DNA from: Phyto melanocephala
Taxonomy: Eukaryota > Arthropoda > Insecta > Diptera > Rhinophoridae
DNA length: 64,000 nucleotides
NCBI GenBank assembly: GCA_941918925.1
Contig: OW799233.1
Location: 112,093,833 to 112,157,832 of the forward strand
Direction of reading: 5' to 3'
The notes beneath the pieces are model-generated. The model saw nothing but the letters and a program-made list of their open reading frames with translations. It made no database searches and had not been told where the DNA came from. Position numbers and translations under genes: made by a program. This document shows, one piece after another, positions 49,498 through 61,576 of the stretch. Within the stretch, counting starts at the first letter, position 1. Each line of letters starts with the position of its first letter.

Positions 49498-49786
49498 CAC
49501 GTTCGCTGCCGCCGTATTATAAAAAAAAAATTACCAGTGTGCCAAAAGTGTTTTTTTGTTTAAAAGTGTATTTTAAGTATTACTTAACGGTTCTGTGCCT
49601 TTAGTTTCAGGTTTGTAATATTTTTGTTGTGTTGCACTCAAGTATTACAGAAGAATATGTTTCGTTCGCAGGCCATAGTAAAAACAGTCTTAGAATATTA
49701 TGTAGTGTGTGACCCACCCGTGGTGCACATGGCCTCACAGAAAAAACTTGTGTGAACCACCGGTGGGTCACATGGCAGCGAACGTG
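49498..49786. mobile_element. 289-bp piggyBac-type MITE flanked by TTAA
   Basis: TTAA lies at 49494-49497 and 49787-49790. Left end CACGTTCGCTGCC; right end GGCAGCGAACGTG, perfect 13-base inverted repeats. Internally CCACCCGTGGTGCACATGGC and CCACCGGTGGGTCACATGGC are a near-direct repeat at the right side. There is no real coding capacity. A target of exactly TTAA with C...G termini places it with piggyBac non-autonomous elements. Confidence 0.85.
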
Positions 49787-49790
49787 TTAA

Positions 49791-50879
49791 ATACACTCAT
49801 ATATTGTTTTTATATCACCTTACTTATTACACTTATGGTTATACACTTTTATTATCAAACTCACTTTGATACACACTTTTTAAGCTCTATTGTAATACTG
49901 ATCATGTTAGCTGTGTTGTTTGGCTATTTATAGTAACATAGTGGTATTCGGTAACATTCGACAAGGTTCTCGTATGTACATTCTAGTACATTCGAAAACC
50001 GTTACATTTAAATTAAGACGTTAAGTAATATGCAGGAATAACAAAAGTGCCTTAAAGTATGCTACACATAATAACAACTTAATATCAAGTTCGAACAACC
50101 AGCGAAATAAACTAATACAAATAAAACTACAGTAACTCAAACTACTACAACTAAATAAGTTATAATGTAAATTAAGCTATTTAAAAAAATATGTAACAAT
50201 ATTAAAAAATTCTTTCTTTTCTTTAATCTTTATGATGTATTTTGTAACCTAACAGCTCTAAGAACCCAAAGTTGTTGAAATTGAAAAAACTTCTAAATTT
50301 GCTCTGATGTTATTGTAAAATTGTTAACCCTGTTTAGGATTTAAAGAAATTATGACATTGTGACAAGGATACCTTGTAAGTAACCAAACATTGTCTTAGA
50401 CATTTTTTGGATGCTATTTAAAAGTGAAATTTTAAGTTGCATTCTTAAAAACTAATCTCTGAAATATTTACTGTCTTAGTAAACACTTTTCCGAGGATCG
50501 TTCCCCACTGTATATGACAAAAATCAGCTTAACACATTTTATATCAATTTATCATAAGCTTGTGCAAAAAATCTCACAAAAATAAAAACTATAGATAGAT
50601 TAACAACAGAGTGATTTACGCATTCTTTTGTGGTTTCCACTGCAGAGGATAATATGCAATATTGACTTGTCAAATAACTAAAATAATCTCAAAAATAAAA
50701 CTTTACAGAGAAGTACTTGTATGTTGGCTCAGATTTTGACCCACTGTTCACTATATGGAAAGTGTATTGAGGTAGTTCGTTGGAGTCGAAGTCATTTGTG
50801 TATGTTCATGCTAATATGTTGTTTTTGTTCATTGAGATATATAAAATTAAAAAAAAAAATCATAGCCAGCTTTTATGGT
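49791..50879. other. AT-rich stretch without recognisable gene
   Basis: Nothing supported. Confidence 0.5.
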
Positions 50880-51110
50880 ACTAATGGGTGATTATTTAGC
50901 CATTTGGGGTTTAAAAATAATAAAAAAAATATTAGAGGCTACAAATAAATGCGTGCTTTCTAAATATTATTTCGTGTAAACATTGCCAACAACTCCGCCA
51001 TAGGTGGTCCATCCGAGAGCTTTAATTTTGGTATACATTTTACAGAATTTTATCTGCTCGCAAAGAAAAACCATGGTTACGACATGATCACGACGGTCAT
51101 ATCAAAGTTT
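50880..51110 (-). pseudogene. Mariner transposase C-terminal relic
   Basis: Minus-strand reading at about 51035-50950 gives YQN*SSRMDHLWRSCWQC then LHEIIFRKH, the C-terminal end of the same transposase type as at 23769 (KRMDHLRRSHGQHLHEIIF). The terminus on the plus strand at about 50885 reads GGGTGATTATTTAGCCATTT, related to the GGGTGATTTTTTTAAGAGCT mariner end. The catalytic domain is gone. Confidence 0.75.
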
Positions 51111-51394
51111 CTATAACAATATTTGGTTGTCGAAAACAAGTAATAGTTATTTTTGTTTGATTTCATCATATATTTTGTCGCAATAATCAAGTATTTGCTT
51201 GATTTGTATCATTTAATGTTTACTTTTCGTAAAAATTTCAAAATGGTTATCATTTAAAAATAGTATGATTTAAAAATAATAATTTGACAAAAATAACATT
51301 TTATTCAAAAGCATTAAAAATTACAAACAATCATTAAATAATAGGTGAGACAACAGTATGATTACAAATTAATCAAGCTATGATTTTTTTTTAA

Positions 51395-52016
51395 CACTAG
51401 AAGGCTAACCCACGTAAATTTTACGTGTAGTTTTTTTAGTATTGTTGCTACGCGAGCACCCAGCAGCCTAACGGTACCAATGAACAGAATAGAATTTATG
51501 CTCAAACTGCAAGGACAACTTACCCGTACATGGCAGGAGCAACGACTGAGCACGACTTCCGGCTTGCCATTAAAACTAAAAGAAAGTATTAAAAATATTG
51601 TTCACATCAACCGTGTTTGCGAAGAACCTTCTCAGGAAAAGGGAAAGAGAACATATTGTAAATATTGCGACCACTCAAAAAAACATATGACAACCACATA
51701 CTGTCATATTTGTATAAACGCGGCGCTATGTGGAGAGCATCAGATAAAAATATGCAAAGACTGTTTTAACCAGGACTGATGATACAAACATACACATAAG
51801 CACTTATTTTATTGCCCCTAGGATTTCATCTCAAACCGTAATCTTAAGTTTTTTTAATAAGTATACATATGTTGTTGCTTACTTTTACATGAATTGATTT
51901 AAAAAAATACAGATTTTACCACATTAATTGAAGAGCTTTAGCAAAAATTCCTTAGTACGTAAAATTTACGTGGTGTTAGTCTTAACGTATTATTAAAAAG
52001 CCTTAGCCTTCTAGGG
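51395..52016 (+). mobile_element. Small piggyBac-family element (622 bp) flanked by TTAA
   Basis: TTAA lies at 51391-51394 and 52017-52020. Left end CACTAGAAGGCTAACCC; right end, inverted, CCCTAGAAGGCTAAGGC, close to the CCCTAGAA start of the original piggyBac. ACGTAAATTTTACGT lies 16 bases inside the left end, and its inverted form ACGTAAAATTTACGT near 51957-51971 on the right. It carries one short open frame. Confidence 0.9.
51480..51779 (+). CDS. piggyBac transposase C-terminal Cys-rich domain, isolated frame
   Basis: An uninterrupted 99-codon frame from ATG 51480 to TGA, inside the small piggyBac element. The first 45 residues correspond to the segment preceding the finger in piggyBac transposases (IEFMLKLQGQLTRTW). 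The end is a complete Cys-rich domain: CKYC, 11 residues, CHIC, 5 residues, CGEH, 4 residues, CKDC, i.e. C5HC2. In piggyBac this domain binds terminal DNA. The catalytic RNase H-like core is missing entirely. The same frame is open leftward through the terminal repeat without a stop, as if a deletion joined the left end to the last exon. It may be untranslated debris, or a DNA-binding-only product. It has no promoter that I can identify. Confidence 0.7.
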   Translation: MNRIEFMLKLQGQLTRTWQEQRLSTTSGLPLKLKESIKNIVHINRVCEEPSQEKGKRTYCKYCDHSKKHMTTTYCHICINAALCGEHQIKICKDCFNQD

Positions 52017-52020
52017 TTAA

Positions 52021-54084
52021 TAATAATTTGATTTCAACTGTTCTTCTTGTTGCTGAATAAATTTTTATTATTTTAAAAGTTTGATATGTCAAAAGAATTA
52101 ACAAAAAATTTGCAAAATTAAACAAAATTTACAAATAAACGAGAAAATGAAAAAAAAAATACCAATTAAATTGGTAAGTTCAATCAGTTTGTGTATTTTA
52201 CAGAAAAAGACATATATTTGCCGTAAAAAAGCATAATCATACAATTCAATCATAGTATGTTGCTCTTCGATTATGGTTACCACAACCATATTTTTTCTTT
52301 GCGTGTGGTATCTTACTAATTACAACTGTAATGTTGTTGTGCAAAGCTGTAGTTATGAGTTTCTTGTCTCTCTAACTGAGCATTTTTGGCATTGCCTTAT
52401 GTTACGGTTTTTTTTACTCTAAAAAACAAATAGCAAACAAAATCAATAAAATCTGATAACATATAAGGAACCAAATCAAATATGGTAAATATCTCAAAAA
52501 GTATAAGAGAGAAAAAACTTTGATCGTGAACATATTAGCTATGAAAGAAAGATTTGACAGTATTACGGTCTGTGTCGTTTTGGTTAACAAGGTATATCTA
52601 ATCCAAAACTTGTGCCATGCTTGTATTTAAAGTAAAGCATGTCCCTGCTAAAATGAGACAGAATGATTATGAATAACTACAACAAAATCATCACTATTTT
52701 GACCCGCTATTAGTCGAGTAGCTCTTATTTTAATATTTTTTTATTATTTAAAATCCTAACGAATTTTCACATCTGAAATTTAATTTAAATGGTTGTTAAC
52801 TTTTTGAAACTAAATTATGATAAGGCCAGGCTTTTTATTATTATTATTTTTTAATACTTTTAGTGAGAACATGAAACGAGATGAAATATGAATTAGCTTT
52901 TATTGAAATTAGGAGCTGTTTTTACTGTTTCATATTTTGTCGATTGTGTATTTCCTAGCTTTATTGTTGAAATAGATTTCTAGCATAAACCACTATACAA
53001 AAAAAAAATATTTTTTTGAATAAAATATTAAGGTTTTGATAAAAAAAATTATCGCAAAGGGTAACAACAAAAAGATATAAACGCATATAAACGTATAGTT
53101 CGAAAGTAGAAGCCAGAGTTCTATTTGAAAGCTGTTAAAGCTCTCGCTTTTGATACAAGTTTTTTACTATTATCAAAATAAAAAAATTACCAAAAATTAT
53201 TCACCTATAAGCGAACGACAATACATGCGTCTTTATATAAATCCAGTTCCAGTTCGATACTTTAAAGCAGTTTTTAGCATTTGCCAATGTTCTATGAGAA
53301 TTTCTAGCCTTCTTAAAATTTATAAATATAAATAAGCACTCAGCCTTCTTACCAAAGAATTGATATTAATGTCAGATATTTCTAATGTCATATGTCTTTA
53401 AGGTAAAGTATACAATGGTTCTAATAGATAACTGAAGAAGAACCCAAGATTAATTTATTTAAGAAAAATAAGCATCAAATCGGCTACTCTAAAATCGCTT
53501 TGATGAGGGTAAAAAAATAACTTATATTAATATAATAAATAAAACATAAACATATGAATGTATGTATGCATATTTGTCCTAAAGCCCATTCTTAAATAAA
53601 ATATAGCGAAATTAATAAATAAATACAAAAATAAAATTTTGCTTTATTTTACTACAATTAAGAAACCTTTTTAAATAGGAATGCTTTGCAGGGCTGAATA
53701 ACCAAAAACAAAATTACAACATTTCCTTTCAACATTCGTTTGTTTTTGTAACACAGAAAGTGGTAAACAAAATACAAATATACAACTTTTTTATAAAAGT
53801 AAACACAAGTACGTCAGTGTGTCAATTTGTGCTGCTATAACTTTTACATTTTACATGTTAGTTTTTATATGGATAATAATTATAGTTTTCTATATTCCAT
53901 TTAGTGAAAATTTATTATTCTTAAGTTTTAAACACATGGCTTTTATTTTATGTTGACGTTGTAAATAAATAATAACCTTTCGTTTCTACTTCTACCTTAA
54001 CTTTTTTGTGACAATAATCAACAAAATGAAATTTTCAAACTTTATGTTTTCTTTAGCTGTTATTGTCTTTATTCGTGATTTTAT
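52021..54084. other. AT-rich stretch without recognisable gene
   Basis: Nothing supported. Frames such as 53150-53335 carry no motif. Confidence 0.5.
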
Positions 54085-54285
54085 TATATCCTTCACAAGA
54101 TAGTGTACAAGGGTATAGATAACTTTGTCATTCCATATGTAGTTTCTACTATATTCACTTGCTACGCCAAAAATTGTTTATATTCTGCATTCTTAAAGAT
54201 AGAATATAGAGCTCTTAGTTGTTTTTCATATCTGTATCAATCATTATTGAGCTGAAGTTTTTGTTGAGTTTTTATTGTTTATTAT
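54085..54285 (+). mobile_element. Family A-related 5' fragment
   Basis: TATATCCTTCACAAGATAGT then GTACAAGGGTATAGATAACT, with TTTGTCATTCCATATG and a degraded CCAAAAATTGTTTATATTCT block. It is an old copy, cut by or abutting the next element at 54286. Confidence 0.65.
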
Positions 54286-55066
54286 TATACCCTTCACACA
54301 GTGAAAAAGGGTATATATAGGTTTGTCATTCCGTGTGAAATTTCTACAATTTTCATTTCCGACCCCATAAAGTATATATTTTCTGAAAGCTTATGAATAG
54401 GGAAGTCGATTAAGCTCTGTCAGTCTGTCCGTCTGTCCGTGTGTATGTTAAAATCAACTTTTTGAAGCCACCCGACATCGCTTGGACCCGTGTGAGGTAT
54501 TAAAATATCAGAAATATTCGGGAGTAGATCGCTATTGAAAATCAGAAACATCGGTACATAAACAACTGAGATATGAGCAAAAACCCACGACCACCTTGAT
54601 TTTTTTTCACATAAACAACATTACAACAACAACATACATACATACAAACGTGTATACTGGTTAGAGAAAACGTGGCATCGAATCCCAGCTGAGCCAAAAA
54701 AAAATTTTTTTTATATATTAAAAATTTTTTTTTTAATTTTTTTTTTATTTTTTTTTTATTTTTTATTTAATATATTATTTATATTATTATTTTTTTTTTT
54801 AATTTTTTTTTTATTTTTTTTTTGGTTTACATTAATTATATATATTTTAATTATTTTTTTTAAATTATTTTTTTTAATTTTTTTTTTTAATTTTTTTTTT
54901 AAATTTTTTTTTTAAATTTTTTTTTTTTATTTTTTTTTTTAACATACATACGTAAATTTATAATTTTACAATGGGATGTTTTTTATATATGTATATTTTT
55001 TATATGTATGTACGCATGACTACACGTTGTGAAGGGTATATAAGATTCGGCACGGCCGAATATAGC
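54286..55066 (+). mobile_element. Family A element, nearly complete (781 bp)
   Basis: 5' hairpin, CCCATAAAGTATATA, short (GTCY)n, CGACATCGCTTGGACCCG, CGAATCCCAGCTGAGCC, T-tract of about 240 bp, GTGAAGGGTATATAAG and TTCGGCACGGCCGAA. It ends at TATAGCT, lacking the CTTACTTG terminus. Confidence 0.86.
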
Positions 55067-58000
55067 TAATAAATATAGATTTCCAAAAAGGACCAGACAC
55101 TTATCCAATTATTTTTAGCAGGCTCTTTGGTCCTTATTGACTTTTTGTGATATCTTTTTTAAGCCCGGAGATACTAAGTTACCGATTTCACCCTTTTTTA
55201 CCCGTAAACCGCTCGATGGATTTTGTGCATAAACCACACATAAACCATCTACTAAATAGTCTGAACAAAGCCTAAACATTTGGTTCGGATAGGTGAGCCC
55301 GTTCTTGGGTTATAAAATTACAACGAAAAGTGGCATTGATTTTTATATATTTATAAGAAATGTGTGCAAATAATATCACTATTTTTTTAATTACAAAAAA
55401 ATAGAAAAAGTGCAAGAAAATAGAAAAAGTGCAAGAAGATAGAAAAAGTGCAAGAAAAAAGGACCAGTGCAACCAGTAAACCCTCTAAACAAAATTTCGT
55501 CTCATCCAATAATTTTTATGTGGCCAATAGTCTGCTAGACAAAACAACTTTCCTTAAAATTTTCTTGTTTGCTTCTATATATATAATTTTTTATATTTGC
55601 ATGAAGTTGAACTTTTTTCTTTTTGCTTTGCTTTGATTTTTTTGACAGCTGGATATGATACACTACCGATACAAATTAGAGAAGACACTGATAATATAAT
55701 AATTCGGATATAATTCGGATGGTAATTCTAAATGAATTACCCGCAAAAATAGTAATTTGCTTTGAAATTTTTCCATGGGAAAATTATGTAATTTGGTTCG
55801 TAACTAGGCTTTGAATTATAAATAAGACATCAAATTACGAATATCGTTGCCGTGGAAACATGCTCTCACACTCACATTGTTTAATTGTGTAGCATTGTGT
55901 AATTGTACTGTGCCAGAAAATACTTTTACAACAAACAAATTTGCTGAAAGTACTAAAATACAGCTCTTCACAACTTACAATTTGACACCTAAACCCACTG
56001 TTTTAATACGGTTATGTCATTGGAGACAGGTACTTGCCACGCACGTTTAAAAAACGGGTATCAAATAAGTATTTACTTATTTCTAAAGCATTAACGAAGT
56101 ACTTCATTTAAATAAGCTAATTAATCCATTGATTTTATGGACTAAAAGATGTAGTGCAGTTTTCATAAGGCCAAATATTAGGCTTATTTACTATGCAATA
56201 CGTTTTATTAAGATTAAAAAATAAATGACTTTAGTTTACTCGTAAATCTATCGCCATTGTGAAAGAAAACTATAATGCTTATATATTCATTAAGTATATA
56301 AAATGTAATGAAAATAATAAAAGGTTTTTTAAGAGCTCCTAACAATACAAAATTATAAAGTGTTCACATCTAAGCAAATATCTAAAATGAAAGTATGTAC
56401 TTACATATCACATTAAACATAATTAGTTATATATTTCTTTGTAAGACAGGCAATATCAGCATAATAATCATTAAAAAAAATATGTTTTTCAGTTAAAACA
56501 AGTCATCTAGTTTAACTGCAGGTTTTTTTTTGTTATCTGAAGGAGTTACATTAAACTCGTTATTGGCAACTGGAGGAATACCAATAAACTTGTCCTTATT
56601 TATCATTGTTTAGCCCTGATTGTGGCAGACGTGGCGTTCGGTTTTACCTCTAAATCATCACTGTGTTAGAAGCACAGAATCTCTTTTTATATGAAAAACG
56701 TATAAACGATATAGTGTTTACCAGACCTAAACTTTATTAGTACTTAACTTTGCCATCGCAAAAAGTAGCGATACTTTTAAAACTATCCATGTTAAAAGAC
56801 ACCTGGTTTTACTATCGGATCCCATTGATAATCTCTCTAATGACGGAAAATAAAAAACACATTTTAAGTTTAATTTATATTTAGAGAGGAATAGGGATTT
56901 CTTTTACGTCAGATAAATTAAATGAAAAAATATATACATCAATGATTTATACTTATTATTTTTATTAAAAAAATTTCTTTAAAAAAATAAAAAATAATTT
57001 AAAAAATCTACGAACCAGTCCACGTTAAACCAAAACGAATTTCTATTTACTTTTTGTTTAAAAACCCAACATCAGACATCATTGTAATTCAGACCTGGTT
57101 AATTAATTATGTGTTGAAACATGATTTATGAAAACCCCTAATGATGCAAAATGTATGTATTGTTATAAATTAAAAAAAAAAAAAAAAAAAAAGAATAAAT
57201 TATAATAAAAATATGTTAACAAAAGTGTTTACATTATTGTTATAATTTCTGGTGAAAGTAAGACCAGTAAGATTCTGCTCTCGCATTAATAATGTAAACG
57301 AATTTAGTTTTATAATTCTACTGTTTGTCTCTCTGTCATATAGTCAGTCGGCTTTATGTGATTTTACTTTTATAGCGCACATCCTGTTGTAACTAGTCTA
57401 TTATAAAAAGGGTTGACACAGGCTATTTACAAATGAATTTGTATACCCTTTGAATATTTTCTTTACGTTTTCGCGTTCGAATTCATGGGGTTGCACACAC
57501 AGCACGTAGGTACGTGAGGAAATAAAAACAAAAATTTTTACAAAACGCACATAAATTGTGTGTAAATTTTAAAGAACACGTAAACATTTTTTAAATTCTC
57601 TTATTTTTTGTAACATATTTGCGGTTGAATTGAAAAAAAAAATCACAAAATGGGATGTAACGGAACCTTGTAATATTTCACTCAAACACTGTTGATCTTT
57701 AAAACATGAATAAATATTAAAAATAATAAATAAAACAAAAAAACACACATACACTCAGGCATAACCAGTTATATAAAAATTTTGTATAAAACGAATAAAA
57801 AACAAAATATTAAAATGAATACAAATACAAATGAATGAGCGAATAAAAAACTATGTATCAAATAGAATGTGACAGATGTTTAACTATTTGTTTTTATATT
57901 TTTCTTCTTTGCTGCCATTTTTATATAATAATAAATTAGCTTTATTGCTAAACACCAGTACACAAGCACCATCTCTTTTGAATTCTCTTATTGCATACGA

Positions 58001-58253
58001 GCAGGAAGCAGGAGTTACAACAAGAATCAAAAACAGCAACTGTTTAACAAAAGTGTTTCACAACTGATTATGGGCGGTAATTCTTTTTATCTTTTTCGAA
58101 AAGTGTATAGAAATTAAATAAAATAATAATTTCCCACATGCTGAGTTTTTTAGAGCACATCAAGTAGCTGCAGTAGCATGTGGTGATTTTTTAATGAAAG
58201 AAGGTTGTAAATGAAAATTATTTACTTTGATTAGCCTGTAACAGAGTTATTTT
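55067..58253. other. AT-rich stretch without recognisable gene
   Basis: No supported gene. Contains a 19-bp minisatellite (listed separately) and a run of about 20 A at 57172-57192, which might be a retroposed poly(A) tail, but nothing recognisable lies upstream. Confidence 0.45.
55403..55456. repeat. 19-bp minisatellite, three units
   Basis: AGAAAAAGTGCAAGAA recurs at 55403, 55422 and 55441, with 3-base spacers AAT and GAT between the units. Confidence 0.9.
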
Positions 58254-58724
58254 TATACCCTTCACACAGTGAAAAAGGGTATATATAGGTTTGTCATTCC
58301 GTGTGAAATTTCTACAATTTTGATTTCCGACCCCATAAAGTATATATTTTCTGAAAGCTTATGAATAGGCGAGTCGATTAAGCTCTGTAAGTCTGTCCGT
58401 GTGTATGTTGAAATCAACTTTTTGAAGCCCCCGACATCGCTTGGACTCGGGTAAGGTATTAAAATATCAGAAATATTCGGGAGTAGATCGGTATTGAAAA
58501 TCAGAAACATCAGTACATAAACAACTGAGATATGAGCAAAAACCCACGACCACCTCGATTTTTTTTTTCACAAAAAAAACATTACAACAACAACATACAT
58601 ACATACAAACGTGTATACTGGTTAGAGAACACGTGGCATCGAATCCCAGCTGAGCCAAAAAAAAATTTTTTTTAATTTTTTTTTTATTTTTTATTTAATA
58701 TATTCTTTATATTTTTATTATTAT
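58254..58724 (+). mobile_element. Family A element, 5' part, interrupted
   Basis: Complete 5' half from the TATACCCTTCACAC hairpin to CGAATCCCAGCTGAGCC and into the T-tract, then cut at 58725 by the next copy. The (GTCY)n block is reduced to one or two units. The 3' half is most likely 59595-59874. Confidence 0.85.
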
Positions 58725-59594
58725 TATACCCTTCACACAGTGAAAAAGGGTATATATAGGTTTGTCATTCCGTGTGAAATTTCTACAATTTTGATTTCCG
58801 ACCCCATAAAGTATATATTTTCTGAAAGCTTATGAATAGGGGAGTCGATTAAGCCCTGTCAGTCTGTCAGTCTGTCCGTCTGACCGTCTGTCCGTGTGTA
58901 TGTTGAAATCAACTTTTTGAAGCCCCCCGACATCGCTTGGACTCGGGTGAGGTATTAAAATATCAGAAATATTCGGGAGTAGATCGGTATTGAAAATCAG
59001 AAACATCGGTACATAAACAACTGAGATATGAGCAAAAACCCACGACCACCTCGATTTTTTTTCCACAAAAACAACATTACAACAACAACATACATACATA
59101 CAAACGTGTATTCTGGTTAGAGAAAACGTGGCATTGAATCCCATCTGAGCCAAAAAAAAAATTTTTTTATTTTTTTTATAATTTTTTTAAAATTTTTTTT
59201 ATTATTTTTTAATTTTTTATTTAATATATTATTTATATTTTTATTATTATTTTTTTTTAAATTTTTTTTTTTTTAAATATTTTTTTTGTTTTGTATTTAT
59301 TATATATATTTTAATTATTTTTAAAAAATTTTTTTTTTTTATAATTTTTTTTTTTTAATTTTTTTTTTAAATTTTTTTTTTTTAATTTTTTTTTTAAAAT
59401 TTTTTTTTTATTTTTTTTTTTAACATACATACGTAAATTTATAATTTTACAATGGGATGTTTTTATATATGTATGGTTTTTTATGTATGTACGTATATCA
59501 TATGGAATGGTGATACAAACTACTGTTATTGCATGACTACACGGTGTGAAGGGTATATAAGATTCGGCACGGCCGAATATAGCGCTCTTACTTG
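58725..59594 (+). mobile_element. Family A element, complete copy (870 bp)
   Basis: All landmarks from the 5' hairpin to TTCGGCACGGCCGAA and CTCTTACTTG. (GTCY)n at about 58857-58896. The T-tract is the longest of the set, about 270 bp. It is inserted in the T-tract of the flanking interrupted copy. Confidence 0.88.
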
Positions 59595-59874
59595 TTTTTT
59601 TTTTAATTTTTTTTTTTTTTTTAATTTTTTTTTTGTTTTATATATATTATTTATATAATAATTTTTTTTTAATTTTTTTTATTTTTTTTGTTTTTTTAAC
59701 ATACATACGTGAATTTATAATTTTACAATGGGCTGTTTTTATATATGTATGTTTTTATATGTATGTACGTATTTCATATGGGATGAATGGTGACACAAAC
59801 TACTGTTATTGCATGACTACACGTTGTAAAGGGTATGTAAGATTCGGCACGGCCGAATATAGCGCTCTTACTTG
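59595..59874 (+). mobile_element. Family A element, 3' part of the interrupted copy
   Basis: T-rich DNA, AACATACATACGTGAATTTA, CATATGGGATGAATGGTGAC, GCATGACTACACGTTGTAAA, TTCGGCACGGCCGAA and CTCTTACTTG. Completes 58254-58724. Confidence 0.83.
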
Positions 59875-60480
59875 TTATACCCGCCACCAAAAAAATGGTG
59901 GGGGTATATTCATTTTGTCATTCCGTTTGTAACACATCGAAATATCCATTTTAGACCCCATAAAGTATATATATTCTGAATCAGGGTTTGATTTGATGAC
60001 GATCTAGCTATGTCCGTCCGTCTGTCCGTCTGTCCGTCTGTTGAAAGCACGATAGAGGTCGCACCGAAATAGCTAGGGGGCTCAAATTTTGCCAGAATCT
60101 TTCTTATAGACAAGGTTTGTTTGGTATTGAAAATGGGCTAAATCGGAATATTTGGAAGAGAGTTATAGCTCGAAAAGCAAGAGTAGGTCGAAAAAACCGT
60201 GTCCTACGAACATCGAATAAAATGGAATTGTGTCCAAACGGATTAACGTAGACTCATGAAACTTCGAATATATATTTCCTGAGCAAAAACAATATTTTTC
60301 TTCGAAAATTATCTAAATCTATGCATTAGGAGAGGAGTTATCGATCAAAATGTACGAAAATTTATACCGCACAGTGTATTTTTCGGTATATTTAAAAACA
60401 AAAACGTCATAAAAGCAACAAAATTGGATGTACGACTCTGAAATTTTGCACACTTTGCTTTTTGGTGAGGGGCTTTTTTG

Positions 60481-61560
60481 TAACGGAAAATCAATATGCC
60501 ACGCCCACTTTTAGGCCCACCTCCCATATAACGTTTTAGCTAAAATTCATATAATTTCTCTATTAATAAAGATTTTGGAATAATAAAGGGCTATATTGAA
60601 ACACCTTAGTTGTACTCATTCGCAAAAATAACTTTGACACGCCTACTATAACGCCCACTTTTTACGTTATCCACCGTTATTGAAATTTAAAAGCTCATAA
60701 AACCAGCAATATTAGAGGTCTGATGATCAAATTTGCCAGGTATATCCCCCTAGGCAATGTCATTACTGTGCCAGAAAACTAAGGTGCCACGCTCACTTTT
60801 ACGCCTACCTCCCATATAACGCTTTAACTAAAATTCATATAATTTCTCTATTAATAAAAATTTTGGAATAATAAAGAGCTATATTGAAACACCTAAGCTG
60901 TACTCATTCGCAAAAACAACTTTGACATGCCTACTATAACGCCCACTTTTCACGTTATCTACCGTTAATGAAATTTAAAAGTTCATAAAACCACCAAAAT
61001 TAGAGGTATGATGATCAAATTAGCTACGTATAGCCCCCTTGTCAATGTCATTACTGTGCCAGAAAATTAAGGTGCCACGCCCACTTTTACGCCCACCTCC
61101 CATATAACGCTTTACCTAAAATTCATATAATTTCTCTATTAATAAAAATTTTGGAATAATAAAGGGCTTTATTGAAACATCTAAGTTGTACTCATTCGCA
61201 AATACAACTTTGACACGCCTACTATAACGCCCACTTTTCACGTTATTTACTGTTAATGAAATTTAAAAGCTCATAAAACCGCCAAATTTAGAGGTTTGAT
61301 GATCAAATTTGCTACGTATATCCTTCTAATCAATGTAATTGTTGTGCCAAAGAGTTTAGGTGACACGTCCACTTTAACGCCTACCTCCCATATAACGGTT
61401 TATCTTAAATTCATGTAATTTCTCTATTGACAAAGTTTTTTGAAATACTAAAGGACTATATTGAAATATCTAAGTTGTATTTATTAGCAGACTCTTTATT
61501 GACACGCCTACTTTAACGCCCACTTTCATTGAAAGACTACATTTACAGAAGCATTTTAGT
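60481..61560. repeat. 288-bp tandem array inside the family B copy
   Basis: GCCTACTATAACGCCCACTT starts at 60641, 60929 and 61217, exactly 288 bases apart, and a variant (GCCTACTTTAACGCCCACTT) starts at 61506. Each unit also holds ATAACG(C/T)TTTA, AATTCATATAATTTCTCTAT, and a TTTGGAATAATAAAG block. The shorter copies at 11153 and 26455 have about two such units. Confidence 0.9.
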
Positions 61561-61576
61561 AGCATATCGAAGTATC

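Noticed and set aside
57172..57192. A run of about 20 A as the tail of a processed pseudogene or LINE.
   Set aside because: No coding or LINE-like sequence was seen on its 5' side and no target duplication was evident.
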